Origin: Desulfomarina profundi
Lineage (GTDB): Bacteria > Desulfobacterota > Desulfobulbia > Desulfobulbales > Desulfocapsaceae
Reading direction: 5' to 3'
Assembly: GCF_019703855.1 (NCBI RefSeq)
Contig: NZ_AP024086.1
Location: forward strand, 2,748,501 to 2,812,500
Length of the DNA: 64,000 nucleotides
A model generated the notes under the pieces. The model had not been told where the DNA came from and ran no database searches. It worked only from the letters and a program-made list of their open reading frames with translations. Shown here piece by piece: positions 26,803 to 36,518 of the stretch (positions within the stretch are counted from its first letter, which is position 1; the number at the start of each line of letters is the position of its first letter). A program made the translations under genes and the position numbers.

Positions 26803-27026
26803 GATAAAACAGTAATCCTGCCATCCTCTTTTGTCGAATAAAGAAAAGCTGATTGACCATGAAACTCAACCAAGTTGGAGTGGTGTCTGTTTTAAATCTG
26901 ACAAAATGACTGTGCCGATTCGCCAAACGATTTTTTCTGCGGTATACTGATTATTATTCACATTCTACAAAAACAGAATCCTCTTGAATAGCAGGAGGAA
27001 ATACTTTCGATCAAGGACAGTGTTCC

Positions 27027-28532
27027 ATGAAATTTTTATTAATATCGGTTATTATTCTCAGCACTTGGTTCCCAGCCGCCGGCAATACCGAACCTCGCCC
27101 CCTGGAGCATCTTAAAATTGTTTTTGCGGCCGGAATGGCAGAAATAAAACAGACAAACCGCCCCAATAACCTTCCGAAACTCGCTACTTTTCTGAATAGT
27201 TTACGACAAAATAATACACATGTCCTTTTTTTCCACGGAGGCGCTGCTCTCTCTCCTTCGATTCTCTCTTCTTTTGACCGCGGAGCGCATATGGTCACCC
27301 TCCTCAATACGCTGGAGCCTGATCTCTTTGCCATTGCCAAAAACGAATTCACCTTCAAAGAGGACGAGCTGACTCTGCGAACCACAGAGGCCAACTTCCC
27401 ATTTCTGAATTCCAACCTTATCGATCCCTTGACCGGAAGCTGCATTGAAGGTGTCCTTCCCTCCCTGATTCTCAAAGTGGGCCACTACTCCATCGGGGTA
27501 ATGGCTCTTGTCGATACTGATGTAATCAGTGATTACATGCCTGAACGGGTCAAACCCGCCGATACCAGATCAACCATCTATAAATATTCTCATCTCCTGC
27601 GACAACAGGGTGCCGACCTTATTTTCCTGCTTGCTGATTTTCAGATAAAGGATGCCCCCTACCTTCTCACTCAGAAAATCGTGGATTTTATTCTCATCAA
27701 CGGCCGCAACATCATTGTTCCCTTCAAGGGATCCGATAATTATTATGAACTCAACGATCTCGGCAGCGTAGTCTCCATGCTGGATATTACCCTCATGGAC
27801 AACGGAAACAAGTTTTCATGGACAAATGAAAACAAAGCCATTTCCCTCGCTGAATTTCCTGAAGACCATCAGGTTGCGGCACTTATCACCTCTGATCTGC
27901 AGCAGATATCCGGTATTCTCAATACCGTGATTGGCGAGACCCTTACACCCATTGACACTCGTCGGAACAATGTCAGGTCCAGGGAAAACGGATTCTGCAA
28001 TTATATTGCTGACACCATCAGAACTTTCTACAGATCGGATATTGCCCTGATAAACGGTGGGGGTGTTCGAGGCAACAGGGAATATCCAGCCGGCAGTAAA
28101 CTCACCAGAGGTGATATCCACAGGGAGATTCCATTTCGCAATCATGTTGTCAATATCGAAATAACCGGCAGGCAGCTTCTCGAAAGCCTTGAAAACGGAT
28201 TAAGCGGTATCAGTGAACTGAAAGGTCGCTTTCCCCATGTATCGGGAATGACTGTCCAATACAATCCAAAAAATCCTCCCGGCAGGCGGGTTGTCAAAGT
28301 GACTGTAGCCGGCAAACCCCTGGATCCCGAAAAATCCTACACTATGGCAACCCTTGACTACCTCACAGGAGGCGGTGACGGCTATTCTGTGCTGAAAAAC
28401 TGCAAACATCTGGCAAAAGTGCGGGGTGGAAGACTGCTCTGGGAATATGTCCGGGACAGGATTGTAGAGCAGAAAACCATTTCTCCCAGGACAGATGGAA
28501 GAATGAAAATTTTTATTAACAATAAATCATAA
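27027..28532 (+). CDS. UshA/5'-nucleotidase-like exported protein with degenerate phosphatase domain
   Basis: A 501-residue protein with a signal peptide ending near WFPAAGNTE. The C-terminal 5-nucleotidase domain is intact (INGGGVRGNRE, PFRNHVV, YLTGGGDGYSV) and should bind a nucleoside. The N-terminal metallophosphatase domain has lost key ligands: the first motif reads FAAGMAEIK instead of a Asp-x-His, the second FFHGGAALSPS lacks the Asp, and AIAKNEFTF replaces GNHEFD. It is therefore probably not a normal phosphatase. It lies 93 nt before a hybrid kinase, so it may be a periplasmic ligand-binding partner of that sensor. Confidence 0.8.
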   Translation: MKFLLISVIILSTWFPAAGNTEPRPLEHLKIVFAAGMAEIKQTNRPNNLPKLATFLNSLRQNNTHVLFFHGGAALSPSILSSFDRGAHMVTLLNTLEPDLFAIAKNEFTFKEDELTLRTTEANFPFLNSNLIDPLTGSCIEGVLPSLILKVGHYSIGVMALVDTDVISDYMPERVKPADTRSTIYKYSHLLRQQGADLIFLLADFQIKDAPYLLTQKIVDFILINGRNIIVPFKGSDNYYELNDLGSVVSMLDITLMDNGNKFSWTNENKAISLAEFPEDHQVAALITSDLQQISGILNTVIGETLTPIDTRRNNVRSRENGFCNYIADTIRTFYRSDIALINGGGVRGNREYPAGSKLTRGDIHREIPFRNHVVNIEITGRQLLESLENGLSGISELKGRFPHVSGMTVQYNPKNPPGRRVVKVTVAGKPLDPEKSYTMATLDYLTGGGDGYSVLKNCKHLAKVRGGRLLWEYVRDRIVEQKTISPRTDGRMKIFINNKS

Positions 28533-28625
28533 CCAATATACCCGGAACCTCTCCCATGCATCTGGGTTGAAATCACTGCCGATAACTTCAGAACGAAGGG
28601 AGCTCATACGTCGAGATAAATTTCC

Positions 28626-31600
28626 ATGTCCGCATCCGGTACTGTACAGAGAAAAAACGATTTTGCCATAAAAAGAAGTATTGCCACTACTGTCAGCTGT
28701 GGTCTCTTTCTCACGGGATTTCTCTTTACCGTTATCTCCATAATTTCCCTTGTAGGCTTTCTCGGTTTCAAAGAGGTGCTCAGTGATCTTTCCGAAAATG
28801 CTCTGCCTTCCTCATCACGGGAGGCACAGATGTCCATCCTGTTCAACCAGCTGCTCCACCAGACCAGCTACCTCCATAACGCGGATTCACATGCAAACAG
28901 GCGTATTGCCTACAACAACATTCTCTCACAGTTTATCCGTATTGATGATTTTTCAATCCAGCTGCCTGACACGGCAATCCCGGGACACAACCAGAGAATC
29001 TCAGTCCTTGACAATGTCATGGCTGACCTGAACAGGCTTGTTGCCGCCCGCATTGATCTCAGAAAGGAAACTACTGAAAAGTTTAAGGCACTCCTCGAAC
29101 TCGACAGGGCTAGTTACCTTGTCCACAGTTCACTGCAAACCTCCGCGTCACCTCAATTTACAGAAAAAATAAATCATTTTACGGATACGGCGTTCAGAAT
29201 CATAAAAAAGAGCGGTAAAGCTTTCAGCTTCAGGAGTCTTTACAAGGTAAAAACACTGGAACGGCAACTTCAGGAAAGCTTTCGGGTTATGCAGACGCTA
29301 GCGGAAAGCTTCTCCCCACCTTTACGGAAAAAGGCAAAACAGCTTATTGCACACCTGCAGAAACAGATCACCGGGGCAGACGGTTATCTGTTTTCAATAC
29401 GGCAGCAAATCATGAAAACCACAGAGTGCAAGAATAAAAATATCTTTGCCATCAATCTTGTGGAAGAAAAGGGAGATGCGAGTATTGCAAACCTGTTTGA
29501 CCTCTCCTCATCAATTGGCCTGAAAACCAGGATGCTCTCGAACAAGGTCAAGAGACTCATCCAGATTATCACTTTTCTCTTCATCCTTTCCATTCTTCTG
29601 GCAACTCTCTCCTTTTTTTATTTCAGATACACCCTCATAGACAGGATGCTCGCTCTGAACAGGTCGGTCCTGGAAAAAGTGGCTGGCCATGGTGAACCAA
29701 TAGAGGACAACAGGCATGACGAAATCAGCCAGATCGCGCACTCCGTCAACTATTTTGCCATGGAACTGAGCAAGGCAAAAGAAACCGCAGAACGATCAAA
29801 TATGGCCAAATCACAGTTTTTAGCCCATATGAGCCATGAAATCCGCACTCCCATGAATGCCATTCTCGGCTTTACATATCTTGCCCTGAAAAGCAGGAAC
29901 CATGACGATCACCTGATTTACCTGGAAAAAATCAACACCGCTTCCAGGTCTCTTCTGGGTATTATTAATACAATACTTGACTTCTCCAAGATTGAAGCCG
30001 GCAAACTCACCCTGGAAAAAGCGCCCTTTGACCTTCGCCAACTGCTGGATGAACTGGCAACTGTGATCAGCCTGAAATGCGAAGACTCAGGACTCGAATT
30101 CTACTTCAAGGTTGATAGCAAAACCCCGGCCGACCTGATCGGAGATTCCCTGCGACTGGGCCAGGTTCTCTCCAACCTTATTACCAACGCATTCAAATTC
30201 ACGGAAAAAGGGCATATCGTGGCCTCAATCACTCCCCTGGAGAGAAAAGATGCAGGAGACACGGTAGAACTGCTTTTCACTGTTGAGGATACGGGCAGCG
30301 GTATCCAGGGGGAACAGGCTAAAACTCTTTTTCTGCCCTTCACCCAGGCGGATGAATCCGTGACCCGCAAGTTTGGAGGGACAGGACTCGGGCTCACCAT
30401 CTGCAAGGAGCTTGTGACAATGATGGGAGGGAAAATATGGGTTGAATCGAACGAAAACGGCGGAACAACTTTTTCGTTTACAGTCCGGTTCAACCTTCAA
30501 ACAACAGACGACAGGAAAAACCCTTCCGGTTTCTATGACTCCCCTGTTCTGCTGCGGGATAAAACCGTAATAGTCCATTCACAACGGCCAAAAACTACAG
30601 CAGCCCTGAAACGCTGTCTTCATCATTTCGGACTGGAAATCCACAGTTCCGACACTATCAATGCAACCTCAGCTCTTATCAGGGATATTTCCCGGAAAAA
30701 ACGTTGTGACCTGCTCATCGTTGAATGCAACTCTTTTTCCAGAAAAACCCTCAGGACCCTCGCCCATTTCAAAACAATACCCGGCAATATATCGCCTGAT
30801 ATTATTGTTACCGGTCCGCAATCCCTTTCCAGACATTTTACCGCAAAATCTGTCGTGGAATGTGACAGTTTTCTTTCCCGGCCGGTTACACCCACACGAC
30901 TCCTTCACTGTATCCTTAAAACTTTCGATATCAACCATCCGGAACCCGCCAAAACAACTGATAACCAGGGGAGAAATTCGACAGGCAACAGGACACATGA
31001 CGGCGGTCATATCCTCTTGGTGGAAGATAACGAAATCAATCAACAGATTGCCGCAAACCTGCTGCATTCTGAGGGCTTCAGCGTCATCATTGCCAATAAT
31101 GGTGCAGAAGCAGTCAATATCCTGGAATCTGTGGAAGCTCAACCATTCGATATCATTCTGATGGACATCCAGATGCCGGAAATGGACGGGTATACGGCTA
31201 CCGCAAAAATAAGGAAAATGCGCTCCCCTCTCAATGAGATCCCCATTATCGCTCTCACCGCCCACGCCATGGATCAGGTACGCGAACAATGCCTTGCGGC
31301 TTCCATGGACGGCTATGTCACCAAACCCATTGATCCCCACCTGCTCTTTTCGACCATCGCAGAATTCCTGCCTGACAAAACTCCCCGGCTATCGCCCCCG
31401 CCTGAAGAAAAACAGTTTAGTGACGATATGGGAATCAACCTGAAGGCGGGAATTGACAGGGTCATGGGAAATATTACCCTCTTCAGGGAACTGATCACCA
31501 TGTTTCTCGACCAGCACGGTGACACGCCCACCCGGATAAAAACTGCGTTTTCTGAAAACGATCTCCTGAAGACAGGACGCCTCATTCATACCTTCAAGGG

Positions 31601-32069
31601 CATCTGCGGCAATATTGGTCTTGAAAAGATTTCCGCCCAGTGCGCACGACTTGAGATTCTCGTGAAAAACAACAGATCTGCCGGCATGGACAAGCTCCTG
31701 AACCAGCTGGAGGTGGAGACGAAAACGACCTGTGTTCTCCTGGGAGACTGGCTGAAAACAAGCGCAGCCCAGGAAAAAGCAGATATTTCCGAAGAAATTG
31801 ATATTACAGAAGAAAAAACAATACATTCCCAATACACAGCGTTGTCCGATGCCCTTGCCCTGAACAGTTCCAAGGCCATAACCATTATAGAAAAACTGCT
31901 GCCGCAATTAGAGCTGGAGGACAGGTTTCTGTTTATCAAGATCAGAAAACATGTGAACAGCCTGGACTATAAAAAGGCCCTTGTTCTCCTGAATCAATGG
32001 GATTTTGACCCGAAAAACGAACAGAGCACACATACTGAAAAGAGTAATAATGCTGAAAAGAGAAACTGA
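28626..32069 (+). CDS. Hybrid sensor histidine kinase with degenerate and active receivers and HPt
   Basis: A 1147-residue inner-membrane kinase. Helix ~17-44, a helical periplasmic sensor of about 265 residues (four-helix-bundle type), helix ~312-335, a HAMP domain, dimerisation domain with [12 protein letters not shown] (His ~402) and ATPase with [13 protein letters not shown] first receiver (~640-760) lacks the phosphoacceptor (LLIVECNSF in place of the Asp strand). The second (~795-915) is intact with [11 protein letters not shown] and [12 protein letters not shown]. The HPt has [13 protein letters not shown]. The next gene overlaps its 3' end by 20 nt and encodes a REC-GGDEF protein, the probable output. 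Confidence 0.92.
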   Translation: MSASGTVQRKNDFAIKRSIATTVSCGLFLTGFLFTVISIISLVGFLGFKEVLSDLSENALPSSSREAQMSILFNQLLHQTSYLHNADSHANRRIAYNNILSQFIRIDDFSIQLPDTAIPGHNQRISVLDNVMADLNRLVAARIDLRKETTEKFKALLELDRASYLVHSSLQTSASPQFTEKINHFTDTAFRIIKKSGKAFSFRSLYKVKTLERQLQESFRVMQTLAESFSPPLRKKAKQLIAHLQKQITGADGYLFSIRQQIMKTTECKNKNIFAINLVEEKGDASIANLFDLSSSIGLKTRMLSNKVKRLIQIITFLFILSILLATLSFFYFRYTLIDRMLALNRSVLEKVAGHGEPIEDNRHDEISQIAHSVNYFAMELSKAKETAERSNMAKSQFLAHMSHEIRTPMNAILGFTYLALKSRNHDDHLIYLEKINTASRSLLGIINTILDFSKIEAGKLTLEKAPFDLRQLLDELATVISLKCEDSGLEFYFKVDSKTPADLIGDSLRLGQVLSNLITNAFKFTEKGHIVASITPLERKDAGDTVELLFTVEDTGSGIQGEQAKTLFLPFTQADESVTRKFGGTGLGLTICKELVTMMGGKIWVESNENGGTTFSFTVRFNLQTTDDRKNPSGFYDSPVLLRDKTVIVHSQRPKTTAALKRCLHHFGLEIHSSDTINATSALIRDISRKKRCDLLIVECNSFSRKTLRTLAHFKTIPGNISPDIIVTGPQSLSRHFTAKSVVECDSFLSRPVTPTRLLHCILKTFDINHPEPAKTTDNQGRNSTGNRTHDGGHILLVEDNEINQQIAANLLHSEGFSVIIANNGAEAVNILESVEAQPFDIILMDIQMPEMDGYTATAKIRKMRSPLNEIPIIALTAHAMDQVREQCLAASMDGYVTKPIDPHLLFSTIAEFLPDKTPRLSPPPEEKQFSDDMGINLKAGIDRVMGNITLFRELITMFLDQHGDTPTRIKTAFSENDLLKTGRLIHTFKGICGNIGLEKISAQCARLEILVKNNRSAGMDKLLNQLEVETKTTCVLLGDWLKTSAAQEKADISEEIDITEEKTIHSQYTALSDALALNSSKAITIIEKLLPQLELEDRFLFIKIRKHVNSLDYKKALVLLNQWDFDPKNEQSTHTEKSNNAEKRN

Positions 32070-33027
32070 AAAAATTCTGATCATTGATGACAGCACAGAA
32101 CATATCAAGATCCTGATCAATCTGCTTGAAAACGAGTATGACGTCTTTTTTGCCAAAAATGGGCGGGAAGGCTTGAACATCCTACAGTCAGTTGCGCCTG
32201 ATCTGATTCTCCTTGACATCGTCATGCCCGGCATGAACGGTTTCGAAGTCTGCCGTACAGTCAAAGCCAGTAAAGAATTCAGTGAGATTCCAATCATCTT
32301 TATCTCTGTCCATGGAAAGGCGAATGATGAGACAAAAGGTCTTGAACTGGGTGCCATTGATTATATCACAAAACCTTTCAACCCGGCAATTGTCAAGGCA
32401 CGAATCAGAAATCACCTCAAACTGCGAAGTGCCATGAAAGAACTGGAACGTCTCTACAGCCTCGCCCTGGATGCCAACCCCATGACCGGCCTGCCCGGTA
32501 ATAATTCCATCGCCGAACATGTAGAACAAAGTCTGCAGACAAATGAGGCGTACAGTGTACTGTATACGGATCTGGACAATTTCAAAGCTTTTAATGACAA
32601 ATACGGTTTTGCCCACGGGGATGAGGTTATTCTCTTCACAGCAGATATTCTGCACCAGGCCCTTGCTCTGCAGGAAAAGCCAAATGGCTTTATCGGCCAT
32701 GTGGGCGGGGATGATTTTGTCATGATAATCCCCACAGAATACACGGATAAAACCACCAAATTGATTGTAGACAATTTTGAGAAAGGGATCGTCGGATTCT
32801 ACTGCGAAGAAGACAGAAAACGAAAAGCCATCCTTTCCGTAAACAGGCGGGGAGAACCAAGAACGTATCCGATCATGACAATCAGCATTGCTGTTGTTGA
32901 TCTTTCAAACACACGTTTTTCAACCTATATTGAAGTAAACGATGCCTGTGTGGAGATGAAAAAACGGGCCAAGACGTTTACCGGCAGTGCAATCTGTTTT
33001 GATCGACGCAGAGAAGAAGACAGTTAG
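32050..33027 (+). CDS. Response regulator with GGDEF (diguanylate cyclase) domain
   Basis: A 325-residue protein. The receiver has [10 protein letters not shown] at the front and phosphoacceptor Asp in [13 protein letters not shown]. The output domain has [18 protein letters not shown] and the signature GGDDF, a tolerated variant of GGDEF, so cyclic-di-GMP synthesis is likely. The RxxD inhibitory site is not obvious. ATG 32050 lies inside the kinase gene and follows AAAAGAG; an upstream in-frame start would overlap further. It is probably phosphorylated by the hybrid kinase HPt, turning the sensed signal into c-di-GMP. Confidence 0.85.
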   Translation: MLKRETEKILIIDDSTEHIKILINLLENEYDVFFAKNGREGLNILQSVAPDLILLDIVMPGMNGFEVCRTVKASKEFSEIPIIFISVHGKANDETKGLELGAIDYITKPFNPAIVKARIRNHLKLRSAMKELERLYSLALDANPMTGLPGNNSIAEHVEQSLQTNEAYSVLYTDLDNFKAFNDKYGFAHGDEVILFTADILHQALALQEKPNGFIGHVGGDDFVMIIPTEYTDKTTKLIVDNFEKGIVGFYCEEDRKRKAILSVNRRGEPRTYPIMTISIAVVDLSNTRFSTYIEVNDACVEMKKRAKTFTGSAICFDRRREEDS

Positions 33028-33053
33028 TGTTTGTTCGGAAATGCGATTCTTCG

Positions 33054-35153
33054 TTACAATTGCAGAAAGGGTTCTTTTCTCAAAGGGGATATCCTTACCT
33101 TTCCACGACCTTTTCTGAACTTCTTTTTCTCTTTTTTCCTTCGTATAATTTCCGGCTGCAGACCAAACCTCCTGGCAACAATCTCAGGATCAATAAGAGA
33201 TTTGCCGACGAGATCCTTCACATCATCCTCCACAGGAGAAGGCAGCTTTTCATCCACCAGCTTTTTAACATCGACCTTTTCTCCTGGAGCAACAGGAGTC
33301 TCTCTCTCCTTTTCACCACCCCGATCAATCCGTACCCCTGAAAAACTGCCAGCAATACGGAGAAATCTGCCGTCTTTTTTATTATTCGCCGTGGTCTTTC
33401 CACCCTCGAGAAGATCACTTCTGACTAATTGAAGATCCAGGGTTCTACCAGTAAAATCAATATCACCGGCCACAACGATTTTCCCAAAAGATGTCTGCAG
33501 GCTTGTACTGGTATTTTCCAGAATTCCCCCGTGGAAAACAAACTCCGAGGAAAGCTCTGTAAATGTGGTATTCAGGCGATCTGAATCATCCTGTTCACTA
33601 TCTTCGGCGGCAGTCTGCTTTTCCATTTCACCTTCTCCGAAAACCGACTGAAAATCATATCCGGACAAAATCCCCTTTTCAAGCATCAGGGCTCCCCGAC
33701 CTTCAAGATTCGTCAGCATTTCTGAAAAACCGGAGCCAACGGAGGAGAGGTTCAAGGCCATGTTGCCGCGGCCCGAAACAGGTTCACTACCAAAAAGATC
33801 ATGAAGCAGGGGGGTGATATCAACCCCTTCCATTACCAGGTTCAATGATGTTTCCGGCACTTCTCCCTGGAAATTAACAACGATTTTTGAATGAACATTT
33901 CCGGAATAGAGGGAAAATGAAAGAGGATCTGCCTGCAGCAGATGATCATCAACAACAAGGTGGACCATCCCGGATGAAAGCTGATGGCCCCTGAAAATCA
34001 GTTTCTCCGACTTGACAATACCATCAATTTTAAACCCCTGCAGTCCGACTCCAGACACTTTTCCCCCATCGGCACCCGGATCCGTCTGCGTATGATCTGC
34101 TTTTTTCCCAGCTTGTATATAACGGTCCAGATCAACCTGGTCAATATCTGCAAGAAATTGTATTTCAGGGTTGAACAGATTTTTCACTGATCCAGAAAAC
34201 GTCAGGCGGGAATCATCAAACGAGGCGACACCGTTCTCAAAAGACATCTGTTGCTGTGAACCGTTGATTGCAGTCCGCAGGGACAGTGAGTTGAAAGCCG
34301 AAAAATCTGCAAACTGCAGCAATCGCCTGAATTGAAATTTCTCAAGTATTTTCCGGAGAGATACAGCTGGAATATCAACTATGATATTCCACGAGGGCTG
34401 CCTGTCTGCAACCATCAGCCGTCCTTTTATTCCCGCGTTAAACAGTTCCGTCATTTTCAGATGAAGATCAACCGGCAGGCGGTTCTGCCGAACGAGAGAC
34501 TTCAAAGGTCCGATGGTCCCATCAAGCCTTACGGGAGTGCCCCGGAAAGCAGCGACACATTCAAGCGATGCAGGGCTGTCCGGGGCCACATCTTTGAGAA
34601 GGAGCATCAGATCACTGATTTGAAATTCTCTGTTATTCACACCATCATTCCAGGTTACAGCTCCATCAGTAATACCCAGAAGATCACCTGTCCCCTGCTC
34701 AAACAGAAGTGACAGACCTCGCCACCAGCCAGATTCCTGCTGTTCTGTCAACCCCTTATCAAAAATCCAGTTTTCTCGACCGTCTCCGTTTCTTTCCAGA
34801 TTTACCTTGAGCCCCCCCACGATAAAACGACTGATCTTGAGCTGCTTCTTCAGCAGAGGCAGCAATTTTATTTTTGCTTCCAGCGAATCAATTTTCATAA
34901 AAGTATCACTGGTAAAGCCTCTGGGATTGCCGATTGAAAAATCGGAAAAAGAAACACTCACGGAGGGAAAAAGAGACAGGCTCAGATCAGGTCCCAACGA
35001 ACAGGTCCGGCCGATTCTCGCGGATATCTGCTTCTCTATCTCCGGAATATATTGCCGGACATTAATGAGAGCAGGAAGGAGAATTACTGTAACGGTAAAG
35101 AGAAAAACAACTATTACAACGGGAACGACACCATATTTAAAAAATTTCTTCAT
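33054..35153 (-). CDS. AsmA-family protein
   Basis: A 699-residue protein with one N-terminal membrane helix (residues ~9-31) and a large periplasmic region. The start shows the AsmA pattern INVRQYIPEIEKQISARIGR and FSIGNPRGF. The C-terminal part has ELSSEFVFHGGILEN and GDIDFTGRTLDLQL, also typical. AsmA-like proteins bridge the periplasm and move phospholipids to the outer membrane. The protein ends in a charged low-complexity tail. It converges with the GGDEF gene across 26 nt. mlaA, another lipid-transport gene, is next upstream on the same strand. Confidence 0.85.
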   Translation of the reverse strand: MKKFFKYGVVPVVIVVFLFTVTVILLPALINVRQYIPEIEKQISARIGRTCSLGPDLSLSLFPSVSVSFSDFSIGNPRGFTSDTFMKIDSLEAKIKLLPLLKKQLKISRFIVGGLKVNLERNGDGRENWIFDKGLTEQQESGWWRGLSLLFEQGTGDLLGITDGAVTWNDGVNNREFQISDLMLLLKDVAPDSPASLECVAAFRGTPVRLDGTIGPLKSLVRQNRLPVDLHLKMTELFNAGIKGRLMVADRQPSWNIIVDIPAVSLRKILEKFQFRRLLQFADFSAFNSLSLRTAINGSQQQMSFENGVASFDDSRLTFSGSVKNLFNPEIQFLADIDQVDLDRYIQAGKKADHTQTDPGADGGKVSGVGLQGFKIDGIVKSEKLIFRGHQLSSGMVHLVVDDHLLQADPLSFSLYSGNVHSKIVVNFQGEVPETSLNLVMEGVDITPLLHDLFGSEPVSGRGNMALNLSSVGSGFSEMLTNLEGRGALMLEKGILSGYDFQSVFGEGEMEKQTAAEDSEQDDSDRLNTTFTELSSEFVFHGGILENTSTSLQTSFGKIVVAGDIDFTGRTLDLQLVRSDLLEGGKTTANNKKDGRFLRIAGSFSGVRIDRGGEKERETPVAPGEKVDVKKLVDEKLPSPVEDDVKDLVGKSLIDPEIVARRFGLQPEIIRRKKEKKKFRKGRGKVRISPLRKEPFLQL

Positions 35154-35315
35154 TTTACTGATTCCATGGACGAGGCGTTAAAATCAAATTGTTGTCGACA
35201 ATCCTCTTTCCTAGTAGCTACCACAAAACCATGAAATAAGTCTAGAAATAATGTCTGGCCCAGTATTATCTTCCTTCGGATACCTCTAACCTCGGGCAAC
35301 TTTGAACCTGATATC

Positions 35316-35343
35316 GGCTGAACGGTTGAGAAATGCGGGCTAA
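35316..35343 (+). repeat. 28-nt dispersed motif, intact copy
   Basis: GGCTGAACGGTTGAG followed by AAATGCGGGCTAA. It matches the sequence rebuilt from the two flanks of the IS110 element and the reversed copy at 60088-60115. The GCC/GGC ends can pair weakly. Confidence 0.6.
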
Positions 35344-35371
35344 TTTACCCGGTTAAATCGAATCGCAAAGA

Positions 35372-35389
35372 TTGTAATTTAAATCACAA
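35372..35389. promoter_or_regulatory. CRP/FNR-superfamily-like operator
   Basis: Read on the minus strand, TTGTGA-TTTAAA-TTACAA is a near-perfect dyad like the TTGTGA-N6-TCACAA sites of HcpR/CRP-type regulators. It is about 220 nt upstream of asmA. Which gene it controls is unclear. Confidence 0.4.
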
Positions 35390-35621
35390 TTACGTAACAC
35401 AAAACTCACTGTTGTAAGGCCATATTTAGAGAATTTCTTTTTCCCGGAACGAAACCATATAATACGCTGAAATAACAGATAATTAATAAAAAATAAAACC
35501 GAAACGAAAATGGCATCAAGATTGCTACAAGAAAGAGAAAAGAAACATGCCCCCCAAATCGGACGGAACTTACGCAGGTTGTATTTTCTGTCCGATTTTT
35601 TTTGCCCTTTTCAAACACCAG

Positions 35622-36439
35622 TTATTTTTGACCGATAAGAGCCCTGCGATACTCATAAAATGCTTCCCTGGAAGCAATATAGGGATCAAAGGAGAAACGC
35701 CGCAGATCTTCATACAGATTGGGATGAAGAGATAACTTATTGACTCTGGTTGTACTGTAATAGGCAAAATCAAGATATCGGTTTTCATGGAAATAGGGTA
35801 CCGGATGACTGTAGATATCCACGACAAATCCAACCGTATCCCTGCTGTTTGACGGTCCGAAAATCGGCCAGCAGAAATAAATTCCTTCCCCCACTCCCCA
35901 TTTTCCAAGCGTCTGACCGAAATCCGCTTTTTTAAACACCATATCAAACTCCTGGTCAGCCACATCCCCGAAACCGTATACACCGAGAGTGGAATTAATG
36001 ACAAACCGGCCGAGAACCCTTCCGGCACCCTCAAAATCCCCTGCAGCAATGTGTTCAACAACCGTATGGGACTACTCATATTACGAAAGAAATTACCGAT
36101 ACAGACACGAAGTTCTTCGGGCAGCACCCAGGAGTAACCATCGGAAACCGGTTTAAGAACCCAGTCATACAACTTGTCATTGAATTCAAAAAATACCCTG
36201 TTCATCGGCTCCAGGGGATCACTTATTTCAAAATCTTCCCGGTCACCGAATTCATCAAATTCATCATCGTCAACAAACTCATCAGCCAGCAGATCCGGTA
36301 CATTGTTATCTTCCGCCGCACAGGCAACAGTCGTTTGTAAAGGTGAATAAGCCAGAACAGTAAATATCAGGAAAATTCTAAAAATAAAAATCATCGCCAT
36401 CCTTTTTCTCATTGAGGTCCGCTTTATCATTTTTTCCAT
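35622..36439 (-). CDS. mlaA: MlaA (VacJ) outer-membrane lipid-asymmetry protein, frameshifted by a G-run
   Basis: A signal sequence (MAMIFIFRIFLIFTVLAYS) is followed by an acidic stretch and the MlaA core: ISDPLEPMNRVFFEFNDKLY, then VGEGIYFCWPIFGPSNSRD near the C-terminus, where family members have a Leu-Pro-x-x-Gly-Pro. The frame breaks at four G (36038-36041 as C): one extra base turns LLQGILRV into LLQGDFEGAGRVLGRF and reads on to 35622. About 272 residues result, the usual size. No lipobox Cys is evident, unlike E. coli. MlaA removes misplaced phospholipid from the outer leaflet; mlaBCDEF are not in this window. The start could be one of three ATGs. Confidence 0.82.
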
Positions 36440-36518
36440 GAGCTCCACTCTACTCCACAATTCTGACAATCTTCCTACAAAGACCATATTTTCTCATTTT
36501 ACAGCTGTAAATCCGGGT

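Larger units (their letters stand above)
26633..27026. other. Divergent intergenic region with a large dyad
   Basis: This separates the ferritin-like gene (minus) from the phosphatase-like gene (plus). It contains a GTAACTGrTCACAGG-type repeat at 26681-26703 and a long inverted repeat at 26731-26802. AGCAGGAGG lies about 25 nt before ATG 27027. No gene was seen. Confidence 0.5.
35154..35621. other. Intergenic region between mlaA and asmA
   Basis: It holds an uninterrupted copy of the 28-nt repeat motif (35316-35343) and an 18-bp CRP/FNR-like dyad (35372-35389). A 70-codon minus-strand frame at 35406-35618 has a hydrophobic centre but no ribosome site and is not believed. Confidence 0.5.

Noticed and set aside
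35406-35618. 70-codon minus-strand frame with a hydrophobic centre downstream of mlaA
   Set aside because: No ribosome-binding site, biased composition from A/T-rich DNA, and it contains nothing conserved that I recognise.
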